Assembly: GCA_964460315.1 (NCBI GenBank)
Contig: CAYWPQ010000026.1
Location: 1 to 20,148 of the forward strand
DNA length: 20,148 nt
Reading direction: 5' to 3'
Origin: Lacustribacter sp964460315
GTDB taxonomy: Bacteria; Pseudomonadota; Gammaproteobacteria; Burkholderiales; Burkholderiaceae_A
How positions within the stretch are numbered: position 1 is the stretch's first letter; every line of letters starts with the position of its first letter. The notes beneath the pieces are model-generated. The model saw nothing but the letters and a program-made list of their open reading frames with translations, was not told the DNA's origin and ran no database searches. The position numbers and the translations under genes are program-made. Below are positions 13,714-20,148 of the stretch, piece by piece.

Positions 13714-15011
13714 TTGGTTCCCCAGACTTTCTTCTGGCCGAAAAATTCACTCAGGTATCCCAGCACAGCAGCTGGCTGCAGGATCAAGGCATAGGGCAAA
13801 AGGTAAAACACAAAGCCGCCGAAATTCTGGCGCACATGCAGCCCTTGGCTGTGGAACATCTTGGATGCCGCTCGGTACATGAACCCATTGATTAAAAGTG
13901 CCATTGGAATAAGGCTCAACGTCATGGGGCCGACCAGCCAATAATGGCCGAACAACGCCATGATCAAACCCGGAATAAATCCAAACGTGAAGGCGATGTC
14001 CATGAACGGGAAAAGAACATCCCACCAGATAAAGAAGGTGGTCTGTCGGGGCGCGATCAGCACACGGGGATTGGCCTTGAACGCCTCAATCATCCCCCTG
14101 GCCCAACGCTGTCGCTGACGTACAAAAGAGACGAGAGTCTCTGGAACTCGTGTAAAGGCTATAGCGTCTTCGCAATAGCCAATCCGATACCCTCTCTTTA
14201 AAAGATTCCAAGTAAGAACAATGTCTTCGCCAATATTGTCTGGCCAGCCGCCCACCTCTTGAAGTGCGGATCGCTCATAGATCGAAAATGCACCCTGGGC
14301 CACCAGCGTTCCCTGGTAAAGGGATTGAACCCGCTTGACCGTCGCAATGCCGTGAAAGTATTCCCACTCTTGTGCGGCGGTGATCCAGTTGTGTCGTGAG
14401 TTTCGGACCATCGTTGCCCCAGCAACCGCACGGGTTGTCTCCGGGTCACTTCTTAGGCGCTCAACAATTCGAATCAACGCCTCTCTGTAGAGAAACGAGT
14501 CAGCGTCTAGGGTGACAATTAATTCATGACTCGACGCACGCAACCCAGCATTCAACGCCTGTGCCTTGCCCATGTTCATCGGTTGATTCATCAGCCTTAC
14601 GTGCGGGTAAGACGCCATGAACTGCTGAACCACCTGAGCGGTAGCGTCGGACGATCCGTCGTTAATCACGATCACCTCGATCAAGCCCGGGTAATCCTGT
14701 CGCTGGATGCTGGTGAGAGTGTCCTGGATGTTGTCTGATTCGTTGTAAGCCGCGATAAGAACACTGATGGGCGGATAGTCTTGAAGATGTTTTCTGACAG
14801 GACGACGGTCCAGCAACAGGCTTGAATACATGAACGCATTCATAAAGCCCGGAACGATGGCAATAAACACAATGAGATACACCGCCAGGAACCCGCCCAC
14901 CGACGAGGTGAGCGTGTCAACCCAGAACGTCGCAGCCCAAATGGAGAAAGCCGACCAGGCCAAAGCAAACGCCAGGGCGATGCCGAATTTTGAGTGAACC
15001 GAGACATACAT
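13710..15011 (-). CDS. PgaC/IcaA-like family 2 glycosyltransferase (polysaccharide synthase)
   Basis: A 433-residue processive GT2. There are two N-terminal membrane helices (about 9-30 and 40-62), a cytosolic GT-A domain (about 80-315), and at least three C-terminal helices. The synthase motifs are all there: INDGSSD (116-122), DADS (169-172), GED (261-263, the catalytic base region) and QRQRW (299-303). It would polymerise a UDP-sugar and push the chain across the inner membrane; similarity to PgaC suggests poly-N-acetylglucosamine, but the sugar cannot be read with certainty. It lacks a PilZ domain, and no PgaD- or PgaB-like gene is adjacent. It lies 20 nt after the HD-GYP gene and overlaps the barrel gene by 4 nt. 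Confidence 0.88.
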   Translation of the reverse strand: MYVSVHSKFGIALAFALAWSAFSIWAATFWVDTLTSSVGGFLAVYLIVFIAIVPGFMNAFMYSSLLLDRRPVRKHLQDYPPISVLIAAYNESDNIQDTLTSIQRQDYPGLIEVIVINDGSSDATAQVVQQFMASYPHVRLMNQPMNMGKAQALNAGLRASSHELIVTLDADSFLYREALIRIVERLRSDPETTRAVAGATMVRNSRHNWITAAQEWEYFHGIATVKRVQSLYQGTLVAQGAFSIYERSALQEVGGWPDNIGEDIVLTWNLLKRGYRIGYCEDAIAFTRVPETLVSFVRQRQRWARGMIEAFKANPRVLIAPRQTTFFIWWDVLFPFMDIAFTFGFIPGLIMALFGHYWLVGPMTLSLIPMALLINGFMYRAASKMFHSQGLHVRQNFGGFVFYLLPYALILQPAAVLGYLSEFFGQKKVWGTK

Positions 15012-15031
15012 GGGTAGGTCTCGACCGGGAA

Positions 15032-16075
15032 TTAGGCTAAACCGACCCGTACGGGCTGGATCTGAAGTTCAGGAAACTCATAGGCTTCTTGCTGAAACAA
15101 TCGAAGACAAGAATCCACGATCTTGCTGTCATAGAGCGTGTTACGCCCGGCATCGATGGTGGACAACGCGGCCTTTCGACCAGCCACCTGACGATAAGGG
15201 CGGTTGCTGGACATGGCCTCGACGGTGTCGGCCACGGCAATGATTTTTGCTTCCAGAAGAATTTCTTGGGATGTCAGGCCCCGCGGGTAGCCACTGCCGT
15301 CTTCCCTTTCGTGATGCTGCAAGACAATCTCGGCCACGGGCCACGGAAACGGTATCCCCTTTAAGACCTCATACCCTGTGGTGACATGCTCGCGCAGAAG
15401 GCCAATCTCGTGCGTATTCAAAGGGGTGGGCTTTGTGAGTATCTCGGCGGGAATTACAAACTTACCAATGTCGTGCACCAAGGCGCTTAGTTTTAATCCC
15501 TCAAGGGCGGACGAACTCAGCCCCAACGTCGCGCCAATGCGCACAGACAAGTCAGCGACGTTGGATTGATGATGTCGAGTGTATGGGTCGCGAGCACCAA
15601 TGAGATTGGTCAACGACTGAATGGACTGCTCATAGCTTTCGCGAACAAGCTTTTGATACCTCTGGGCACGTTCCTCGGCTGTGACGCGACCCGAGATGTC
15701 ACGGATATTGCACTGAATAACCTTTTCTTCTTCAACATCATAAGCATTGCAGACAAACTCGGAATGAACGATGTCGCCGTTTTTCTTACGCAAAGGAAGG
15801 TTTTCATAGCGGATATAGCCCACGGTCTGCAGTGCCGCGACTGCGTTTTTTGAGGCCTCAATATCCACAATGGCGCCAATCTGCCAAAGCTCTTTACCGA
15901 TAAGCTCATCTTTGTCATAGCCTAGGAGCTGCGTAAGAAATGGATTCACGTCTTCGATCCTGGCGGTGTCGAAGTTCAGGATCAGGATTCCATCCTGCGC
16001 GGCCTCGAAAAGCCGCCGATAACGTGACTCTGATTTGACGAGCGCCGCCTCTACCCCTAAACGGATCTTGGCCAT
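15032..16075 (-). CDS. PAS-HD-GYP cyclic-di-GMP phosphodiesterase
   Basis: A 347-residue cytosolic protein. Residues 15-130 form a PAS sensor (SRYRRLFEAAQDGILIL; LLGYDKDELIGK), ending in the usual PAC-like IRDISGR. A short helix (about 132-150) leads into an HD-GYP domain with DPYTRHHQ (163-170), HDIGK (201-205), HHEREDGSGYP (254-264) and the ADTVEAMSSNRPYR segment. All HD and GYP catalytic residues are intact, so it should hydrolyse c-di-GMP to GMP or pGpG. The PAS ligand (haem, flavin or small molecule) cannot be told. It starts 6 nt after the Ala-rich coiled-coil gene and lies 20 nt before the glycosyltransferase, so it is in the middle of the operon. Confidence 0.92.
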   Translation of the reverse strand: MAKIRLGVEAALVKSESRYRRLFEAAQDGILILNFDTARIEDVNPFLTQLLGYDKDELIGKELWQIGAIVDIEASKNAVAALQTVGYIRYENLPLRKKNGDIVHSEFVCNAYDVEEEKVIQCNIRDISGRVTAEERAQRYQKLVRESYEQSIQSLTNLIGARDPYTRHHQSNVADLSVRIGATLGLSSSALEGLKLSALVHDIGKFVIPAEILTKPTPLNTHEIGLLREHVTTGYEVLKGIPFPWPVAEIVLQHHEREDGSGYPRGLTSQEILLEAKIIAVADTVEAMSSNRPYRQVAGRKAALSTIDAGRNTLYDSKIVDSCLRLFQQEAYEFPELQIQPVRVGLA

Positions 16076-16081
16076 AGGCGG

Positions 16082-16800
16082 CTAAGCCTTACCCTGAAAA
16101 TTACGCAGAGACTCAGCCGCGAGGTTGGATATCTTGACGGCTTCGGAAGCAGAGGCTGAAGCATTCTTTGACGCTTGAGCTGCTTCTGCCGAGACCTTCA
16201 ACAAAGCCTCCTCTGCCTGATGGGCGACGGCCGCTGCTGCTGCCGCAGCCGCGGATGCTGCCGCAGCAGCCGATTCAATGGCGGCGAGGGCAGCTGCTTC
16301 TGCCGCAGCCGCTGCGGTTTCAACAATTGGACGCAGGGATTCGGAGGCTGCAAGNNNNNNNNNNNNNNNNNNNNNNNNNNNNNNNNNNNNNNNNNNNNNN
16401 NNNNNNNNNNNNNNNNNNNNNNNNNNNNNNNNNNNNNNNNNNNNNNNNNNNNNNCTGCCGCAGCCGCTGCGGTTTCAACAATTGGACGCAGGGATTCGGA
16501 GGCTGCAAGCTGCGTCGCTTTCAAGGCATTGGCGGCTGCAACCCGTGAGTTTTCCGCAGATATCGCTGCGCGCTTCGCAGATTCACTGGCTTGTTGAGTG
16601 AGCGTGCCAAGGGCGGCGAGCGATTTTGCATAGCTCTCACTCATGCCACGATAGCTGAGTCGAAGTTCGTCGAATTCGGACTCAAGAGACTTGAGCCGCA
16701 AAAGAACTTCGTCTAACGATGTGTTCACGGGGCCCTTTTCAGTGTGGCTTGTGATGCTAAGAAGCTCAACATCAACGAGAACCACTTTACTCTCTTTCAA
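16082..16800 (-). CDS. Ala-rich coiled-coil protein, interrupted by an assembly gap
   Basis: The reading frame is broken by 100 N, but joining the two sides over their shared 55 bp gives a continuous frame of 188 codons (719 - 100 - 55 = 564 nt). The N-terminal ~60 residues are a charged helix (SLDEVLLRLKSLESEFDELRL); the rest is extremely Ala-rich with heptad-like Glu, Ser and Gln, ending AESLRNFQGKA. It has no signal peptide or membrane helix. It resembles methyl-accepting or phasin-like helical proteins only in composition; I do not recognise the family. The start is uncertain: TTG at 16800, or GTG at 16728 with AAAAGG 5 nt upstream. It is first in the operon with the HD-GYP gene 6 nt downstream. 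Confidence 0.7.
16300..16354. repeat. 55-bp sequence duplicated across the gap (left copy)
   Basis: This 55-bp stretch ends at the last base before the N run and is identical to 16455-16509, which begins at the first base after it. A 55-bp identity touching both gap edges is what two contigs sharing one k-mer (k = 55) would leave. It is therefore probably one genomic copy, not a true repeat. Confidence 0.85.
16355..16454. other. Assembly gap of exactly 100 N, probably spurious
   Basis: This is a placeholder-length gap inside the Ala-rich coiled-coil gene. Because the flanks are identical, and merging them restores the reading frame, there may be no missing sequence. Collapse of an internal repeat is the alternative. 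Confidence 0.9.
16455..16509. repeat. 55-bp sequence duplicated across the gap (right copy)
   Basis: Identical to 16300-16354. It encodes, on the minus strand, LAASESLRPIVETAAAAA within the Ala-rich protein. Confidence 0.85.
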
Positions 16801-16830
16801 GATAACACCGCACGAAAAAACCTGGTTTCT

Positions 16831-16860
16831 ATCAAAAATTGCTGTTTTTTATGAAAAATT
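16831..16860. promoter_or_regulatory. Direct repeat AT(C/G)AAAAATT in the divergent c-di-GMP promoter region
   Basis: Two 10-bp copies (9 of 10 identical) lie exactly 20 bp apart, start to start, which is two helical turns and so on the same DNA face. They lie between the divergent coiled-coil/HD-GYP operon and the GGDEF gene. A shared regulator site is plausible, but AT-rich DNA produces such repeats by chance. Confidence 0.35.
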
Positions 16861-16914
16861 CCGGGCAAACTCGCCCCAAGCAAGCAGCCTCCCGAACAAT
16901 AAGAAAGAGGTGCG

Positions 16915-17826
16915 GTGTTGTCGACAGCCCCCCGAGAGTCAATCTCTCCCGAACTCATCGAACAACTGAGTATTGAAGTGGCTCGACTTCGTCATGAGAT
17001 TAGGCAAGAAAAGTATTCCAATCTAATTGACCGACCTAACTACGACCAACTTCGTCAGCGGCTGATCGTCAAGTTAAAGCAAATCGACGAGCTCGAGGAC
17101 CGTCTGCTCAATCTTGAAGAACACTCAAGACAGGCCAATTCCGAGCTTACTGCGCTGCGCAAGCAATCCGCGTTAGGGATGGAGAACCTGGAGCATGCGA
17201 ACCTGCACCTCAAAAGAGTGAGTCAGATTGCGTTTCATGACGCCCTGACCGGATTAGCCAACCGACGTTTATTCGACCGACGGCTTCGTCTTTGGCTTGC
17301 GAACAGCAAACAGACACCCCATCTTTTCTCGGCACTTATTTATCTCGATATTGATCGATTCAGTTCAGTGAATGACCTCTGGGGGCATGGTGCGGGTGAC
17401 ACCCTGCTCAGACTTTTTGCTGGCCGTCTTCAGTCCAACGCCCGAGACTCCGACACGATTGCGAGACTTGGCGGTGACGAATTCTGCATCCTTTTGACCA
17501 ATATCGCCACGACCGAGCACGAGGCCCACCAGTGCGCAGCAGCCATTGCGGAAAAGCTTCGTGCCCTGTTGACCGCCCCTTATGCCATGCGGGTTCTAAC
17601 GACCGAACGAGCGCAACGCGAGATCATTCACGAGGCAGCGGTCAGCCTGGGGGTGGTTGTGTTTAGCGGCAATTCGACCAACGCACCAACTCTATTGGAT
17701 CAGGCTGACCAGGCCATGTACTGTGCCAAGCAGCAAGGGGGGAACCGGGTTTCTTTTTATGTTTCCTCCGATCACGAAAACGGGGTTATGCGGGGGGCAA
17801 TTGAAAGGCGTGATCCATCGACGTAG
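16915..17826 (+). CDS. GGDEF diguanylate cyclase with N-terminal coiled coil
   Basis: A 303-residue cytosolic protein. Residues about 12-105 are a long coiled coil without membrane helices. A complete GGDEF domain follows: HDALTGLANRRLF (108-120), YLDIDRFSSVNDLWGHGAGD (143-162), and RLGGDEF (184-190). The inhibitory I-site RDSD (RxxD, 177-180) is intact, so product feedback is expected. It should make c-di-GMP from two GTP, with dimerisation driven by the coiled coil. The start is GTG at 16915 or TTG at 16918; AGAGG lies upstream and its spacing slightly favours the TTG. It is divergent from the operon encoding the HD-GYP phosphodiesterase and the polysaccharide synthase, so this locus carries both synthesis and removal of the messenger. 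Confidence 0.93.
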   Translation: MLSTAPRESISPELIEQLSIEVARLRHEIRQEKYSNLIDRPNYDQLRQRLIVKLKQIDELEDRLLNLEEHSRQANSELTALRKQSALGMENLEHANLHLKRVSQIAFHDALTGLANRRLFDRRLRLWLANSKQTPHLFSALIYLDIDRFSSVNDLWGHGAGDTLLRLFAGRLQSNARDSDTIARLGGDEFCILLTNIATTEHEAHQCAAAIAEKLRALLTAPYAMRVLTTERAQREIIHEAAVSLGVVVFSGNSTNAPTLLDQADQAMYCAKQQGGNRVSFYVSSDHENGVMRGAIERRDPST

Positions 17827-17927
17827 TCAGAGAAGTGGCTTGGGTGACACAGGATTCTGGGGCTATGACAGGCTCTGAAATAGAATATAAGTTGGTTGTT
17901 TCCCCACAAAGAACAAAAGAGCTCGCG

Positions 17928-18560
17928 ATGCGATTTCTCTCGCTTTTTAGGACCACCCCAGTCGTCGCTTTACTGCTTTTGCCCCTGCATCTGCTCGCCG
18001 CCGAGGTTCATATTGCGGTGGCCGCCAATTTCACGGCGCCGATGAAGGTGATGGCCCAGGCCTTTGAAAAAGAGACTGGGCATCGGACGAAGGTGTCTTA
18101 CGGCGCNNNNNNNNNNNNNNNNNNNNNNNNNNNNNNNNNNNNNNNNNNNNNNNNNNNNNNNNNNNNNNNNNNNNNNNNNNNNNNNNNNNNNNNNNNNNNN
18201 NNNNNNGCCAACCCCAAGCTTGCGCCCTATGGGGCCGCGGCCATGCAGGTGATTGAATCGCTTGGTCTTACCGCTGCCATCGCACCCAAGCTTGTAGAAG
18301 GAAGTCATATTGGTCAGGCCTATCAATTCGTTTCATCAGGCAATGCACCACTAGGGTTTGTCGCCCTTTCACAGGTGATGGTGAACGGAAAGATCACAGC
18401 CGGTTCGGGCTGGGTAATCCCCGCAAACCTGCATTCACCCATCCGGCAAAATGCAGTTTTGCTTCGCACGGGCGCAAACAATGCCGCCGCGAAAGCTTTT
18501 CTCAATTTCTTGCAAACTGATCAAGCCAAGGCCGTGATACGGTCTTTCGGTTACGAGTAA
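17928..18560 (+). CDS. modA: Molybdate-binding periplasmic protein ModA (interrupted by gap)
   Basis: A signal peptide (MRFLSLFRTT, hydrophobic core, cleavage near LLAAEV) leads to VHIAVAANFTAPMKVMAQAFEKETGHRTKVSYG, the ModA N-terminal lobe. After 100 N the frame resumes with ANPKLAPYGAAAM, GNAPLGFVALSQV and a C-terminal AVIRSFGYE, all ModA-like. It would bind molybdate or tungstate in the periplasm for ModBC. I chose the ATG at 17928 because it opens the signal peptide and has AAGAG about 7 nt upstream; an ATG further upstream in the same frame adds unrelated residues. Compared with E. coli ModA, about 80 residues are missing at the gap where 100 N account for 33, so the true gap is probably near 240 nt. 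modB follows after 18 nt. Confidence 0.88.
   Translation: MRFLSLFRTTPVVALLLLPLHLLAAEVHIAVAANFTAPMKVMAQAFEKETGHRTKVSYGXXXXXXXXXXXXXXXXXXXXXXXXXXXXXXXXXXANPKLAPYGAAAMQVIESLGLTAAIAPKLVEGSHIGQAYQFVSSGNAPLGFVALSQVMVNGKITAGSGWVIPANLHSPIRQNAVLLRTGANNAAAKAFLNFLQTDQAKAVIRSFGYE
18107..18206. other. Assembly gap of exactly 100 N inside modA
   Basis: The flanks differ, so unlike the first gap real sequence is missing here. Family alignment suggests roughly 240 nt rather than 100. Confidence 0.9.
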
Positions 18561-18578
18561 CAGTTAAATGGCCACGCA

Positions 18579-19283
18579 ATGACCGCAGAAATGACCAGTG
18601 AAATCATTACCCAAGACGGCTGGCAGGCGATTGGGCTGACACTTCAGCTGGCGGCGTTGACCACCCTTTTCCTGCTTGTCATCGCCACACCCCTGGCCTG
18701 GTGGCTTTCCCAAACCCATTCCAAATGGCGCAAGCCCATTGGCGCCCTGGTGATGCTTCCGCTGGTGCTGCCACCCACCGTTCTTGGCTTTTACATTCTG
18801 GTGCTGCTTGGCCCACAAGGCTGGGTTGGACAGCTGACCGAATTTCTAGGTGTTGGGCTTTTGTCGTTTTCATTCACGGGGCTTCTGATTGGGTCCATCA
18901 TCTTCTCGCTGCCCTTTGCGGTGCAGCCCATTCAATACGCCTTTGAAGGCATGGGCAAACGGCCGTTGGAGGTTGCGGCAACACTGGGTGCGAAACCCCT
19001 GGACGCATTCTTCACAGTGGCGCTGCCCCTTGCCAAGCCTGGGCTTCTTACCGCTGCAGTGCTGACCTTCGCCCACACCATGGGCGAGTTCGGTGTGGTG
19101 TTGATGATTGGAGGCAACATTCCTGGCGAAACGCGTGTGGTGTCCACCCAGATTTTTGGCCATGTCGAAGCCATGGAATACACCCAGGCCCATTGGCTTT
19201 CTGCGGGAATGCTGATCTTTTCGTTTGTGGTGCTGATTGCGCTTTCGTTCCTGAAAAAGCGCGCTGATCGGGTGATGCCATGA
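18579..19283 (+). CDS. modB: Molybdate ABC transporter permease ModB
   Basis: A 234-residue inner-membrane permease, about the length of E. coli ModB (229), with five to six hydrophobic helices. The cytoplasmic EAA loop that docks with ModC reads EVAATLGAKPLDAFFTVALP (131-150), and the family segments PLVLPPTVLGFYIL and FAHTMGEFGVVLMIGGNIPG are typical of ModB. The start is ATG at 18579, with 18591 as an alternative; neither has a strong ribosome binding site. It overlaps modC by 4 nt (ATGA), so ModB and ModC are coupled. Confidence 0.94.
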   Translation: MTAEMTSEIITQDGWQAIGLTLQLAALTTLFLLVIATPLAWWLSQTHSKWRKPIGALVMLPLVLPPTVLGFYILVLLGPQGWVGQLTEFLGVGLLSFSFTGLLIGSIIFSLPFAVQPIQYAFEGMGKRPLEVAATLGAKPLDAFFTVALPLAKPGLLTAAVLTFAHTMGEFGVVLMIGGNIPGETRVVSTQIFGHVEAMEYTQAHWLSAGMLIFSFVVLIALSFLKKRADRVMP

Positions 19284-20148
19284 ACCGTGGCCAAGCGCTT
19301 CGTCTTAACCTTTCGTTAAAACGGCAGGCCTTTGCCCTGCGGGTGGACCTTACCCTACCGACACAGGGAATTACAGTGATCTTCGGCCCGTCCGGCTCGG
19401 GCAAAACCACCCTGCTGCGTTGCGTGGCTGGGCTAGAACCATGCGATGGGTTGATTGCACTTGGCCACGACACCTGGCAAGACAGCAACCAGCGCCTGAT
19501 GTGGCCCACCTGGCAGCGCCGAATTGGCTATGTCTTTCAAGAGGCTAGCCTTTTCGAGCACATGAATGTTGCCGATAATCTGCTTTATGGCTTGCGTCGT
19601 GTTGACCAAAAGGCGGGAATTCAAGACCTTCAGTCCACCATTGATCTTTTAGGCATTCAGGCACTTTTAAAACGAGCGGTGGCAACGTTGTCTGGCGGTG
19701 AGCGCCAGCGTGTGGCCATTGCACGTGCCGTGGCGGCAAAGCCAAAGCTTTTGTTACTGGACGAGCCACTGGCCTCTTTGGACCATGCACGGCGGGATGA
19801 AGTCTTGCCCTGGCTTGAAAAACTTCGTGATGAATTGCAGCTGCCCATGCTGTATGTCACCCATTCCAAAGACGAGATGACGCGCCTGGCTAATCAGGTG
19901 GTCACTCTGGATCAGGGGTTGGTGACTTCGTGCGGGTCGGTTTCGGAATTTAAAAGCGCAGAAACCACCAGCCGCTTAAGGGGCGTGGTGGAATCCATGC
20001 AATTAGACGCAGAAAAGAATCAAATCGTTGCGCGTGTTCGGTGCGGAGAAGATTGCATTGAACACCGAATGTCCGCCGCCGATGCGGCCCGGCTTAACCT
20101 TCAAACCGGTGATTCGGTTTGGTTTGAGGTTAAGCCGGTAGGTCTCGT
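19280..20148 (+). CDS. modC: Molybdate ABC transporter ATPase ModC, cut by window edge
   Basis: I translated this by hand; it stays open for 289 codons to the right edge. The nucleotide-binding domain is complete: Walker A GPSGSGKT (36-43), Q-loop YVFQEASLF (84-92), signature LSGGERQR (137-144), Walker B LLLLDEP (157-163), D-loop SLD, and switch His195 (YVTHSKDE). A C-terminal molybdate-sensing MOP/TOBE domain begins near residue 240 (RGVVESMQLD onward) and is truncated; the usual full length is about 350-360. It powers molybdate import through ModB, and the TOBE domain likely gives inhibition at high molybdate. Confidence 0.94.
   Translation, partial: MNRGQALRLNLSLKRQAFALRVDLTLPTQGITVIFGPSGSGKTTLLRCVAGLEPCDGLIALGHDTWQDSNQRLMWPTWQRRIGYVFQEASLFEHMNVADNLLYGLRRVDQKAGIQDLQSTIDLLGIQALLKRAVATLSGGERQRVAIARAVAAKPKLLLLDEPLASLDHARRDEVLPWLEKLRDELQLPMLYVTHSKDEMTRLANQVVTLDQGLVTSCGSVSEFKSAETTSRLRGVVESMQLDAEKNQIVARVRCGEDCIEHRMSAADAARLNLQTGDSVWFEVKPVGL

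Noticed and set aside
16200..16520. A CRISPR-like or satellite repeat
   Set aside because: There are just two copies of the 55-bp element, flanking an assembly gap, and it lies in coding sequence; there are no spacers.
16168..16601. Plus-strand ORFs across the N run
   Set aside because: They are antisense shadows of Ala-rich codons (GCN complement gives Cys, Arg and Gly repeats) and are held open by the N run.
16198..16800. The 200-residue minus-strand frame through the N run
   Set aside because: Its C-terminal part (rich in Pro, Arg and Gln) arises from a frame error caused by the 100-N placeholder. The true C-terminus, in the next frame, is Ala-rich and ends at 16082.
17827..17927. A ModE operator upstream of modA
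   Set aside because: The region has TAGAATATAAG but no inverted TATA-type half-sites at the expected spacing. The -10-like TAGAAT lacks a convincing -35.

Overview
The window looks like a chromosomal segment of a Gram-negative proteobacterium, most likely a betaproteobacterium (Burkholderiales-like). Pointers are the DUF2788 small membrane protein next to maf, the DUF502 and DUF2062 proteins, and the general style of the encoded proteins. This is inference from protein families; there is no rRNA or tRNA to anchor it. The two runs of exactly 100 N, one flanked by a perfect 55-bp duplication, indicate a draft scaffold, probably short-read or metagenomic.

Layout. (1) 1-3223, minus strand: a co-directional cluster reading, in transcription order, secreted PpiC/SurA-type prolyl isomerase, atypical short cytochrome P450, acyl carrier protein, alpha/beta hydrolase running off the left edge. 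The last three are translationally coupled. This is the most accessory-looking and most unusual part: the P450 keeps the haem cysteine but lacks the ExxR motif and the I-helix threonine. (2) 3402-5093, plus: hydroxypyruvate isomerase and tartronate-semialdehyde reductase (glyoxylate to glycerate branch). (3) 5097-7268, minus: an Old Yellow Enzyme alkene reductase followed by an SbtA-type permease. (4) 7381-9793: tightly packed housekeeping genes: maf, DUF2788, DUF2062, SemiSWEET and a TMEM165/GDT1 manganese exporter, with overlapping 3' ends. (5) 9904-12682, plus: a coupled CaiB-type CoA-transferase/HMG-CoA-lyase-like pair, then DUF502. (6) 12721-17826: a c-di-GMP and polysaccharide block. On the minus strand lie an Ala-rich coiled-coil protein, a PAS-HD-GYP phosphodiesterase, a PgaC-like family 2 glycosyltransferase and an outer-membrane beta-barrel protein. 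Divergent from these is a GGDEF diguanylate cyclase. (7) 17928-20148, plus: modA (interrupted by an assembly gap), modB and modC (cut by the right edge), a molybdate ABC importer.

How the genes work together. The P450/ACP/hydrolase set suggests oxidation of an ACP-tethered acyl or aminoacyl chain with release or transfer by the hydrolase. The coiled-coil/HD-GYP/GT2/barrel operon with a divergent cyclase suggests a c-di-GMP-controlled exopolysaccharide synthesised by the GT2 and exported through the barrel. The CoA-transferase/lyase pair suggests activation of a free 3-hydroxy-dicarboxylic acid to its CoA ester and cleavage. Gene density is high throughout, and I see no non-coding stretch longer than about 200 bp.
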